Source of the DNA: CAZHZT01 sp964537285
GTDB lineage: Bacteria > Bacteroidota > Bacteroidia > Chitinophagales > Saprospiraceae
DNA: 21,011 nt
Reading direction: 5' to 3'
NCBI GenBank assembly: GCA_964537285.1
Contig: CAZHZT010000101.1
Coordinates: 1 to 21,011 of the forward strand
Positions 15,101 to 20,648 of the stretch are shown here, one piece after another; within the stretch, counting starts at the first letter, position 1, and the number at the start of each line of letters is the position of its first letter. A model generated the notes under the pieces. That model had not been told where the DNA came from and did not search any database. It saw nothing but the letters and a program-made list of their open reading frames with translations. The translations under genes were made by a program, and so were the position numbers.

Positions 15101-16916
15101 CGTAATCGCTAATAATGATGTGCCGGTTGCTGATGCCGGAGCAAGCTTAGAGTTAAACTGCTTCCTGCCTGTTCAGGATTTAGACGGAAGCGGATCAACA
15201 CAAGGTCCTCTTTTTGACTACCTATGGACAACTACCAGCGGTAATATTGTTTCTGACGAAACAACTTTATCTCCGACAATTGATGAAGATGGTACTTATA
15301 CGCTGCTGGTCGTTAATTCAGATAACGGTTGTCAGGATACGGATGAAGTAAATATCACTTCTAATTTCGCGGAACCTACAGCGATAATCGCAGCTGTTGA
15401 TGGCGATGTACTGACTTGTGATATCAATTCTTTACAACTTGACGGATCTACCTCTACACCAGTCGGACAAGTTAGCTTTGATTGGGCAACTACGGACGGA
15501 AATATTACAGGTAATACAGACGTAAGTGTTATTGATTTGAATCAAACGGGCGAATATGCGTTGATGGTTACAGATATCCAAAATGGATGTACTAACATGA
15601 CAACCTACGATATTACCATTGATACATTGGTGCCCATCGCCAATATCATTCAACCAGAGATTCTAACCTGTGATAGAACTACCGTAAATGTTGATGGTAG
15701 CGGCTCTTCTACAGGCTCGAATTTGGCTTATCAGTGGTCTGGTGGAAACATCGTTTCAGGGCAAGGCACGATTGAAATCACAGTGGATCAAAGTACCGTT
15801 TACACGCTTCTGGTTGAGAATACGACCAATGGATGTACATCCCAAACCAGCACTAATGTAGGAATTGACACTATTTCTCCTCTTGCGGTAGCTGCTGCTT
15901 TAGACGAATTCGACTGCGTAACCGATCAGGTAGACCTTAGTGGTGATGGATCTTCTGCGGGGCCTAATTACAATTACAACTGGTCAACAGTGGATGGTAG
16001 TTTTGTTTCAGGAACTCAGAGCTTGCGCGTAATTGTAGATGAACCTACTACTTATACATTAGTTGTAAAAGATCTGGACAATGGCTGTACACAATCTGCT
16101 GATGTATTGGTTCCTGAAAATACGAATGTTCCGACAGGTATTAGCCTGGATGTTATCGATCCGAACTGTTTTGGGGATACCGGAGGAATTGAAATCAGCG
16201 AAGTAGACGGAGGAGAAGGGCCTTATGCCTATTCAGTTGATGGTGGAAATAACTTCTTTACGGCACAATTATTAGATGGGTTGGAACCTGGCGTTTACGA
16301 CATCGTAGTTCAGGATGTTATTGGTTGTGAGTATACTTCTAGCTTTGAAGTTCCTCAAATACCGGCTTTGGATGTAACTGCTGAACCTGAAGTTACAGTA
16401 GGCATTGGTCAAACGGAGCAGCTGTTTGCTCAGGTGAACTTCCCTGAAGAAGAGATTGCTCGCATCACCTGGACGCCGGAGGTTTATTTGAGTTGTGCTG
16501 ATTGTTTTGATCCAATTATTGAAAACGCTCAGGTGAACACCTTCTACACAGTAGAAGTAGAAACTGAAGGCGGCTGTATTGCTACTGCGGAAGTATTGCT
16601 TCGCGTTATTAAAGAGCGCGACGTGTTTATTCCAAATGTATTCACACCATTTGCTACGGGTGGCGATAATGACCTTTTAATGATTTTTGCCAATAGCGAA
16701 CAAGTAGAACAAATAAATTATTTTGAAATTTTTGATCGTTGGGGAAATCGCGTTTTTGGAGCTAATAATTTCCAACCCAATGATCCTGCTTACAGTTGGG
16801 ACGGTACTTTTAGAGGAGAAGAGTTAAATCCTGGTGTTTTTGTCTACATCGCAGAGATTTTGTTCAAAGATGGAGAAACGATCATTTACAAGGGAAGCGT
16901 GACAATTGCCCGTTAA
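6135..16916 (+). CDS. Giant secreted repeat protein with T9SS type B sorting domain (probable surface adhesin)
   Basis: The product has 3593 residues from the ATG at 6135. The in-frame ATG at 6075 would put 20 residues before a clear Sec signal peptide (MRRTFVLLMLSLSCMGYLKAQ, likely cut after AQ) and is rejected. Domains in order: an unassigned N-terminal region to about 135; a choice-of-anchor L domain, about 135-390 (GGCFDVFN, FRYVFASEEYCEFV, FNDVFGFFISGP, IRLVIGDISDGAYDSAVFL); a Calx-beta-like domain, about 398-500 (PGVDYT, GTENIILQL); Ig/PKD-like domains to about 672; three SprB-like repeats, about 673-895; 29 Ig/PKD-like repeats, 896-3331; a fourth SprB-like repeat, about 3332-3410; a further beta domain; and the gliding-motility-associated (CHU_C, type B) sorting domain, about 3497-3593 (PNVFTPF, FEIFDRWGNRVF, SWDGTFRGEELNPGVFVY). 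The type B domain implies export by T9SS, with a PorP/SprF-like partner that is not in this window. Ligand and role are unknown; adhesion or gliding is inference. Confidence 0.93.
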   Translation: MRRTFVLLMLSLSCMGYLKAQSSSFTTFQLSSSTQRFDFEWNSNEEIIDLCNLEIGTSYELLMVSGDFGKENPFKYEVISGAEVLVNNNKLQIQATEDCVLLKASLEGINNPFTPFYTYFSVARLGDSPTKKIVNGPDVVPLEINPNFTPQQLIEDIFIGGGCFDVFNIQPIGGTNSDQGRGYFSSGFDGINLMDGVILSTGNVVDAPGPNTSESIGSVLGGGGDPDLDLLGVGNVNDVVGIEFDFTPTIDQIEFRYVFASEEYCEFVNTPFNDVFGFFISGPGINGTFTNNAENIALLPNGDPTTISNVNHLTNSGFFRANDVVGINNCNPFPAQSPNDVEYDGFTVVLVATAQVIPCETYHIRLVIGDISDGAYDSAVFLQGNSFEAGGEASVNVASSITGNNIIYEDCGEAVLTFAREDLTDISMPLEVNYTIDPASTATPGVDYTAIPNPVIIPPGQTSVDIPISAFQDGIIEGTENIILQLESSCNCLTGSAEILIQETPPLVADMADQELCGPQPIVLSPTTSGGVPPFTYQWSTGDTGPTLSVIPDQNTTYSVTISDECGDEVTTSVDITVLDIPTAFLSGDGVICNNISEVPMTVTFTGGGPWDLFYTINGAVQTPILGITENPFTFMVSEVGTVELFSVGTGPCDGFVDGVGTVGLVQIFPVIVPVPTSCEGASNGFIELFVTGGLAPYEYLWNDGNTWEDPQEIMAGDYSVTITDGWGCTETAEATVDDGPPFIAEAAEDIPISCFGGADGAAIVDVTSGGSGDYDYEWSSGGTEQTETGLEAGTYIITVTDLFLCQDTDTITLEAPEAIETSLTGNSPIDCSNPNGGSIDMDVSGGSGGYTFAWSNGSTDQNPTGVSPGIYYVTVTDANNCTTLDSVEVTGSFDLPTAIAEAPSEITCTDAVVNLSGDGSSSGTDFTYQWSTNDGNIVSGGTTLDPEVDQDGSYVLIVTNQTNGCTSTDTVSVSENLVEPTAEAGLTQELNCDNNTLLLDGGGSSTGTEFTYNWTTNNGNILSGETTLTPEVDDPGLYTIEVLDTTNGCSATDVVTITEDVTVPEAEASVGGQLTCDVTELQLSGVGSSVGLGTITYLWTTNNGNIVSGANTLLPLVNEPGTYTLLVTDTDNGCTATASVNVSEDLQPPAVNIAAPDVLTCDITEISLSGAGSGAGTYLWTTTDGVIISGANTLNPTIGSTGTYTLEVTSSLNGCTAQSSVTVTDDVAPPVAEAGNPDTLTCTTTFLSLDGSASSSNGNFTYSWSTTNGNIIIGVNTTAPLVSEPGDYQILVTNQDNGCTATDVVTIGEDVMPPVSDAGNEVTLNCTDPSLSLDGSNSSAGNEYTYEWTTPDGNILNGETTVSPEVDALGTYNLLVTNQLNGCTATSSVNVNEDFNAPAASASVNDVLDCATTDLSVEGTGSSTGNNITYAWTTIDGNIVSGADAINAQVDDPGTYELLVTNLTNGCTNTATVEVQEDLTPPEVVIETPGILNCITTSFVLDGSNSDAGTYQWTTSDGQILDGDDTTMPEIGSIGTYTLVVTSALTGCTAEASVEIQEDTNEPTADAGVTQVVNCTNPQILLDGTASSSNGNFSYLWTTANGIIESDETTLEPVISAAGDYELLVTNDDNGCTATASVNITDDFDEPAVEAGNMALLTCTQTTVVLDGTGSSSGSDFTYEWTSAGGNILDGINTLNPEVGATGTYTLIVTDQTNGCTASDDVEVEAGLGTPTAIAGPDQTLTCVVSEVTLDGSASSIGNNYTYEWSTTDGSIISGANSLNPVVDQEGIYELLVTNTDNGCTAVSFADVFLNNEPPAINIPQPDVLTCTQQDAIIDASNSDNGPEYVYQWTTLNGNIISGDTTPVLLVGDPGDYELLITNTSTGCFDQTAITVVDNLAPPTANAGLSDTITCAAPEITINADATSPGAGLTIEWTTTDGLIESGDDTTTPVVSAPGTYQLLVTNTDNGCTATSEVAIGEDVAIPVIDVVQPDIINCYNPEIIIDGNASSSGAEFTYEWTSPNGNIVNGENTPSPAVDAPGDYELLITDQSNGCSLRDTFNVQDDVVAPVAVSGNDGVLDCAIESLNLDGTGSSSGTDFEYIWSTTDGSIIDGETTLNPEIDAPGTYVLLVTDISNGCVDSSDVLIAASTDIPDAVALVSDTLTCDVLSLNLNGLGSSIGSNISYTWTTTDGNIVSGQNSLDPLVDQPGEYTLTVLNSVNSCTNIATIEVIQDIQAPAADAGNDQLLNCAVTSLSLDGSQSSAGALFEYDWSPVNNGNIVSGETSLAPEVDQPGLYSLVVRNNYNGCSTTDTVFVDQDIAQPDVEAGSSETITCSVPSIIIDGDGDQGAEFTYQWSTDGGNIVSGENSLTPEVDLPGIYTLVITNNDNFCVSVDSVEIDIDDVLPTAIAGVVTTSELTCDIQELTLDGTSSSQGAQFTYLWSVTATSGNIVSGETSLNPVVDDFGAYELLVTNTSNGCTATASVDITEDITPPAADAGLGGTLTCAINSIQLDASANTSAGSDFDYQWSTGIGVIQSGGTSLTPVVAAPGDYQLLVTNTYNGCTTTSSVSIDQDDDVPVANAGQDGLLTCAVTSLDLDGSGSSSYEDLTYLWTTNNGNIVNGETTLSPTIDGPGAYLLTVLDTSNNCMSTSDVIVSLDDTHPDINFGNPDILTCETTAIPLDATNSTNGNDYAYLWSTSDGQIDSGITSLEPTVSEPGTYTLEITNTFNGCVTVDSLDVGQDTELPMVDPGVTAELTCILEDYLLGGTGTSVGPNFEYSWTTDVGNFISAQDGLNALIDAPGTYTLTVLNTSTGCEDEASVPISQNNEIPQLSLSGGDIINCYNPVSNLQVSVTSGNTDFNYTWNTANGVILTGQGTEEITMNEDGNYSVFVLDNYNGCTNDISQLVEKDTIHPSAEAGISFELTCIDTLITLDGTSSSSGPEFVYEWSTTDGNIVSGSDAQEPVVNLNGTYNLLVTNTENGCTAEDITSVIANNDVPVADAGASLELNCFLPVQDLDGSGSTQGPLFDYLWTTTSGNIVSDETTLSPTIDEDGTYTLLVVNSDNGCQDTDEVNITSNFAEPTAIIAAVDGDVLTCDINSLQLDGSTSTPVGQVSFDWATTDGNITGNTDVSVIDLNQTGEYALMVTDIQNGCTNMTTYDITIDTLVPIANIIQPEILTCDRTTVNVDGSGSSTGSNLAYQWSGGNIVSGQGTIEITVDQSTVYTLLVENTTNGCTSQTSTNVGIDTISPLAVAAALDEFDCVTDQVDLSGDGSSAGPNYNYNWSTVDGSFVSGTQSLRVIVDEPTTYTLVVKDLDNGCTQSADVLVPENTNVPTGISLDVIDPNCFGDTGGIEISEVDGGEGPYAYSVDGGNNFFTAQLLDGLEPGVYDIVVQDVIGCEYTSSFEVPQIPALDVTAEPEVTVGIGQTEQLFAQVNFPEEEIARITWTPEVYLSCADCFDPIIENAQVNTFYTVEVETEGGCIATAEVLLRVIKERDVFIPNVFTPFATGGDNDLLMIFANSEQVEQINYFEIFDRWGNRVFGANNFQPNDPAYSWDGTFRGEELNPGVFVYIAEILFKDGETIIYKGSVTIAR
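8820..16127 (+). repeat. Array of 29 tandem Ig/PKD-like repeats (about 84 codons each)
   Basis: By hand alignment the region splits into 29 consecutive units with no spacer. It covers 2436 codons, an average of exactly 84, and units range from about 81 to 88. Each unit follows the plan: P..A.AG...LTC, L.LDGSGSS.G..F.Y.WTT..GNI.SG, TL.PEVD.PGTY.LLVTN..NGCTA, then an acidic linker. Every unit has exactly two cysteines (about positions 14 and 71) and one tryptophan (about 36). The DNA copies are diverged, so this is an old array rather than a recent slippage product. The unit resembles PKD/Ig-like folds used as rigid stalks in adhesins. The cysteine pair could form a disulfide in each domain. 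Confidence 0.92.
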
Positions 16917-16938
16917 TGATCAATTTTTTATACCTTTG
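16906..16938 (+). promoter_or_regulatory. Predicted pyrG promoter
   Basis: TACCTTTG (16931-16938) exactly matches the TAnnTTTG -7 consensus and lies 14 bp after the stop codon of the giant gene. A TTG (16906-16908) sits 22 bp upstream, a somewhat long but acceptable spacing. The start would be near 16945. The pyrG leader would then be about 270 nt and include the whole nested inverted-repeat element. Confidence 0.45.
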
Positions 16939-16963
16939 TATTCCGTAGCGAAAATTCAATATC

Positions 16964-17189
16964 GTAACGGTTGAAAATTGGCAAAGGAATTCTAACAAAG
17001 AAAGGTGCCTAGGCACCTTTCTTTGTTAGAATTCCTTTGCTAATGAGTGCATTTCATTTTGCCGCTGCCGGCAAGAGAAGAGATTGTTTTTAGAGAGAGG
17101 CACGCTGCCGCGTGCCTCTCTCTAAAGAAAACACCTTTTCAAGGACAGCGGCAAAATAAAGTGCACCCTTGCCAATTTTCAATCGTTAC
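16964..17189 (+). repeat. Nested inverted-repeat element in the pyrG leader
   Basis: Four inverted repeats nest in 226 bp. The outer arms (16964-16984 and 17169-17189) pair over 21 positions, with one G-T. Inside is a perfect 60-bp palindrome (16981-17040). Next, arms 17047-17067 and 17146-17166 pair over 21 positions, with one U-G and one C-A. They enclose a 17-bp hairpin with a TGCC loop (17089-17126). Both wobble positions are G-U in pyrG-sense RNA, which would favour folding as RNA. The four bases GCAA at 16981-16984 can join either the outer stem or the palindrome, so the structures compete. It could be a terminator of the giant gene, a leader regulator of pyrG, or a small non-autonomous mobile element with 21-bp terminal inverted repeats. 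Confidence 0.75.
16981..17040. repeat. Perfect 60-bp palindrome with no spacer
   Basis: The two 30-base halves are exact reverse complements and meet at CCTAGG. The flanks add three more pairs and a G-T (ATTG before, TAAT after). As RNA it would be one long hairpin with a minimal loop. The exit side has no U-run. Confidence 0.9.
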
Positions 17190-17214
17190 AGGATTTAAAT
17201 TCTTTTTAAAATAA

Positions 17215-18834
17215 ATGACAAAATATATTTTTGTTACGGGAGGGGTTACCAGCTCCCTGGGTAAAGGAATCATTGCCGCATCATTGGCTAAGTTGCTTCA
17301 GTCAAGAGGTTTTAAAGTAACCATTCAAAAGTTCGATCCCTATATTAACGTGGACCCGGGAACGCTGAATCCCTACGAACATGGAGAATGTTACGTGACC
17401 GACGACGGAGCGGAAACAGATCTGGATCTTGGGCATTACGAGCGCTTTCTCAATGTGCCTACCTCTCAATCCAATAACATTACCACGGGCCGGATTTATC
17501 AAACGGTCATCAACAAAGAAAGAGCCGGGGATTATTTGGGCAAAACAGTCCAGGTAATTCCTCATATCACGGATGAGATCAAACAACGGGTTCAATTGCT
17601 TGGCCAGAGTGGCAATTATGACATTGTCATCACTGAGCTGGGAGGAACCGTCGGTGATATTGAATCCTTACCCTACCTCGAGTCGCTTCGGCAATTGCGC
17701 TGGGAACTAGGAACCGATAATTGTATTGTAGTGCACCTAACGCTGGTTCCTTACCTGAAAGCTGCCAAGGAACTAAAAACAAAACCTACTCAGCATTCTG
17801 TAAAAGAACTGCTTAATACCGGTATTCAGCCCGATATTTTGGTATGCAGAACGGAATACGCGCTTTCCATGGATATTCGCCGGAAGCTGGCATTATTTTG
17901 TAATGTTGACGTTAGCTCGGTGATCGAAGCCATGGATGCGGAATCAATATATGATGTTCCTCTTCTAATGTTAAAAGAAAAGCTCGATTCTACAGTTATT
18001 TCTAAGCTACGCTTGCCGGATCGTCGTGAGCCGGATTTGAAACGCTGGAAGGCCTTCCTGGGCAAGCTGAAGAATCCACTCCACGATGTATCTATTGCAT
18101 TGGTAGGCAAATACAACGAATTGCAAGATGCCTACAAATCTATTTACGAGGCATTGGTGCATGCAGGAGCCGTCAATGAGTGCAAGGTAAATGTAGTTCC
18201 TATCCATTCTGAAAGCCTGGAAACTACTCCGGAAGCTGTTCACAATCGATTGCTTGATTTCAATGGAGTGTTGGTTGCCCCGGGCTTTGGGGAGCGCGGT
18301 ATTAAGGGCAAGGTAAATGCCATACGCATGGCCCGGGAAAATCAAATACCATTTTTGGGAATTTGTTTGGGGATGCAATGTGCTGTGGTAGAATTTGCAC
18401 AAAATGTGCTTGAACTAGAGGAGGCAGCTTCCACAGAGGTAAATCCTAATACGCCTGATCCGGTAATTGATATGATGCCCGATCAAAAGAAAATCACTAA
18501 GAAAGGAGGGACGATGCGCCTCGGGAGCTACTTGTGTGAACTTCCTAAGCGAAAATCCAAAGCTTACAAAGCTTACCGTTCTTCCAAGGTACAAGAACGC
18601 CACCGTCATCGCTATGAGTTCAATAACGATTATATGGAGCGATTCGAAGCAGCCGGCATGATACCTACAGGAATAAACCCGGAATCTAATCTGGTAGAAA
18701 TAATGGAACTGACCAATCACCCTTGGTTTGTAGGTGTTCAATTCCATCCGGAGTTAAAGAGCACCGTTGAGAATCCCCACAAGCTATTTGTGGCCTTTGT
18801 AAGTGCCTGCATGGATCAAAAATACAATCCTTGA
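17215..18834 (+). CDS. pyrG: CTP synthase (glutamine-hydrolysing)
   Basis: The enzyme converts UTP to CTP with ATP and glutamine, the last step of de novo CTP synthesis, in the cytoplasm. At 539 residues it has normal family length. The N-terminal synthetase domain starts with the P-loop GGVTSSLGKG (9-18), then FDPYINVDPGTLNPYEHGE, and LGGTVGDIES in the UTP/ATP site. The C-terminal class I glutamine amidotransferase domain has APGFGERG as the oxyanion strand, the nucleophile C384 in GICLGMQ, and the H511/E513 pair in FHPE. All catalytic residues are present. The ATG lies 25 bp after a large inverted-repeat element, without a Shine-Dalgarno sequence. The stop codon overlaps the start of the next membrane-protein gene. 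Regulation through the structured leader is possible but unproven. Confidence 0.97.
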   Translation: MTKYIFVTGGVTSSLGKGIIAASLAKLLQSRGFKVTIQKFDPYINVDPGTLNPYEHGECYVTDDGAETDLDLGHYERFLNVPTSQSNNITTGRIYQTVINKERAGDYLGKTVQVIPHITDEIKQRVQLLGQSGNYDIVITELGGTVGDIESLPYLESLRQLRWELGTDNCIVVHLTLVPYLKAAKELKTKPTQHSVKELLNTGIQPDILVCRTEYALSMDIRRKLALFCNVDVSSVIEAMDAESIYDVPLLMLKEKLDSTVISKLRLPDRREPDLKRWKAFLGKLKNPLHDVSIALVGKYNELQDAYKSIYEALVHAGAVNECKVNVVPIHSESLETTPEAVHNRLLDFNGVLVAPGFGERGIKGKVNAIRMARENQIPFLGICLGMQCAVVEFAQNVLELEEAASTEVNPNTPDPVIDMMPDQKKITKKGGTMRLGSYLCELPKRKSKAYKAYRSSKVQERHRHRYEFNNDYMERFEAAGMIPTGINPESNLVEIMELTNHPWFVGVQFHPELKSTVENPHKLFVAFVSACMDQKYNP

Positions 18835-20291
18835 AGAGCAATGGCCCTGATCGAGCGCTGCTTATCGCTGGGCTGGTAATGGCCGGGCTGGTCTGGCTTT
18901 CCCGCGACCATTTTTTCTTTTGGGATACCGTTCAGTTGGCCTCTATGCAGGCGCACTGGTATTTTGATAATGGGTTTCGGTATTTTTTTCTTCCGGAGAA
19001 CATAGATAGTGGGCATCCCCCTTCTTTTGGAGCCTATCTGGCTTTGTGCTGGACGGCTTTTGGGAGAAGTTTGGCCGTCAGTCATTTCGCTATGTTGCCT
19101 TTTTTAATAGGCATTTTAATTTTAATTAAAAAAATTGGTCAGCAATTGGCAGGCAATTCCTGGCTTTGGCTTCTATTGTTCGTAATGGCCGATCCTGTTT
19201 TTTTAGGACAGGCCGTTTTGGTTAGCCCTGATCTTGTTTTGTTATTTTTTATGCTCCTCTTACTGCTGGGAATCTTCAGGAAGAACGCTTTCTTTATCCT
19301 TATCGGATGTGTAGGTTTGTGTATCATTAGCATGCGTGGGATGATGACGGCTGCAGCATTATTCACCTGGCAATTTCTAGTTGAAGTGCAAAAGATGAAA
19401 GGGGAAAGGTCTAAGGAAAAAACGGGAGGGATAAAGAAAGAAAACAGTGATCTGCTTCGTATCTTAAGTAAAGCATTGGAGTTGATCAAACCATTTTTGC
19501 CCGGAGCCTTCCTTGGATTTGCGTTTTTGGTCGCTCACTATTTGCATGCGGGGTGGATTGGATACCATGAAGAATCGCCCTGGGCACCGAGTTTTGCGAG
19601 GGTAGGAGGGAAGGCTCTGGTTTTTAATGCTGCCACCCTTGTTTGGAGAATGCTAGACTACGGGCGCTTTATAGTTGTTGGCGTGTTGATTTGGAGGATT
19701 TGGAGGCTGATTTTTAGGAAAAGCTCCTTTTTTAAGAATGAGTTTTCTGTTATAAGTCTGGTACTTGTATTGGGGCTGTTTTTGCTACCTGGTTTATTGC
19801 TGCATGCCGGCTTATCTGCACATCGGTATTTTTTACCCATTTTTGTTGGGATGCATCTTTGGGTATTCATAATTATTGAGAACCTGAGCCACAAGTATAA
19901 GACCACGCTTAGGTGGCTGGTATTACTCATTCTGTTCAGCGGCCATTTCTGGATCTACCCCAAAGAGATTTCCCAGGGCTGGGATTCGACCTTGGCTCAT
20001 TGGCCTTATTACGAGCTCCGGGAGGAAATGATTGGGTACATGCGAGAAAATGAAGTTCCCTTTGAGGAAACAGGAACGGTTTTTCCGAACACGGCTTCTT
20101 TTCGATATATTGATCTTGAGGAAGCGGACACCCAATTTGCGCTGAAGGATTTGGAGGCGAATGCCTACTTTTTTTATTCTACAGTTTACAATGGCCTAAG
20201 TGATGAGGAATTCCGGCTTCTGGAAGAAGCGTGGAGCATTGAGCATCAACTTAAGAAGTGGGGCATAGAGGTTATTTTGTACAAAAAATAA
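18831..20291 (+). CDS. Polytopic membrane protein, GT-C (family 39/PMT-like) glycosyltransferase
   Basis: The protein has 486 residues and about ten hydrophobic segments. The N-terminal region resembles PMT_2/family 39 glycosyltransferases: a first helix (about 8-24), then RDHFFFWDTVQLASMQAHW with an acidic residue in the first external loop, and GHPPSFGAYLALCWTAFG before a string of helices. A basic cytoplasmic-looking loop lies near 185-220, and the last 100 residues form a soluble domain. Family members transfer sugars from polyprenyl-phosphate donors to proteins or lipids at the membrane. Donor and acceptor are not predictable here. The start is a TTG whose last two bases overlap the pyrG stop codon (TTGA), suggesting translational coupling. 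The first ATG (18879) would cut into the first membrane helix, so TTG is preferred. Confidence is high for a membrane protein and moderate for the enzyme class. Confidence 0.72.
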   Translation: MKSNGPDRALLIAGLVMAGLVWLSRDHFFFWDTVQLASMQAHWYFDNGFRYFFLPENIDSGHPPSFGAYLALCWTAFGRSLAVSHFAMLPFLIGILILIKKIGQQLAGNSWLWLLLFVMADPVFLGQAVLVSPDLVLLFFMLLLLLGIFRKNAFFILIGCVGLCIISMRGMMTAAALFTWQFLVEVQKMKGERSKEKTGGIKKENSDLLRILSKALELIKPFLPGAFLGFAFLVAHYLHAGWIGYHEESPWAPSFARVGGKALVFNAATLVWRMLDYGRFIVVGVLIWRIWRLIFRKSSFFKNEFSVISLVLVLGLFLLPGLLLHAGLSAHRYFLPIFVGMHLWVFIIIENLSHKYKTTLRWLVLLILFSGHFWIYPKEISQGWDSTLAHWPYYELREEMIGYMRENEVPFEETGTVFPNTASFRYIDLEEADTQFALKDLEANAYFFYSTVYNGLSDEEFRLLEEAWSIEHQLKKWGIEVILYKK

Positions 20292-20338
20292 ACTTAAATT
20301 TTTTCACCCTTAACCTTTTATCTTTCTCTTAATATACT

Positions 20339-20346
20339 TATCTTTG
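20339..20346 (+). promoter_or_regulatory. Possible -7 box of the tRNA-Ser promoter
   Basis: TATCTTTG matches TAnnTTTG exactly and lies 72 bp before the tRNA, in the 126-bp gap after the glycosyltransferase gene. No clear TTG is found at the -33 distance. A 15-bp palindrome (CGCTATT-G-AATAGCG, 20351-20365) would sit at the start of the precursor transcript. Confidence 0.4.
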
Positions 20347-20417
20347 CATCCGCTATTGAATAGCGAGGCATCTTGTACTTAAGCCAATGTGAAGCTGTAG
20401 CACAGAAAACATGAACC

Positions 20418-20508
20418 GGAGGAGTGGCAGAGCTGGTTTAATGCACCGGTCTTGAAAACCGGCGTGGGTTAACGCCCACCGGGGGTTCGAATCCCTCCTC
20501 CTCCGCCA
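20418..20508 (+). tRNA. tRNA-Ser (anticodon UGA)
   Basis: A complete class II tRNA of 91 nt that reads UCA serine codons and related codons. The acceptor stem is GGAGGAG (20418-20424) with CTCCTCC (20498-20504), and G is the discriminator base. CCA is encoded at 20506-20508. The anticodon stem CCGGT/ACCGG closes the loop CTTGAAA, with TGA at 20453-20455. The long variable arm (GTGGG...CCCAC) is typical of serine tRNAs. The T-arm GGGGG-TTCGAAT-CCCTC has one G-T pair. The final A of CCA is also the first base of the following inverted-repeat element. Confidence 0.97.
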
Positions 20509-20634
20509 AAGCAAGAGCCTTCAAAACCCGGCAGGGTGGCACAAAAAATTAAAAAAACTGAATCAAGTCTCACTTGAATTCAGGTTTTTTAATTTTTTGT
20601 GCCAGGGCGCTAGCCCTTTGAAGGCTCTTGCTTT
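20508..20634. repeat. Four-way cruciform element abutting the tRNA-Ser 3' end
   Basis: Perfect 18-bp outer arms (20508-20525 and 20617-20634) enclose three further stems. The first is a small hairpin ACCC-GGCA-GGGT (20526-20537). The second is a 26-position stem (20538-20563 with 20578-20603, one A-G mismatch) tipped by CAAGT-CTC-ACTTG (20564-20576). The third is a small hairpin GGGC-GCTA-GCCC (20605-20616). Almost every base is paired, giving a four-way junction. The central stem has an A-rich left arm and a T-rich right arm, so it may also act as a bidirectional terminator. It shares no obvious sequence with the element before pyrG but has a similar nested plan. Confidence 0.8.
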
Positions 20635-20648
20635 AAAGCTCTCCGTCT

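Noticed and set aside
8820..16127. Recent tandem duplication or sequencing artefact in the giant gene
   Set aside because: The repeats are strongly diverged at DNA level and the frame is continuous for 10.8 kb, so collapse or recent slippage is not indicated.
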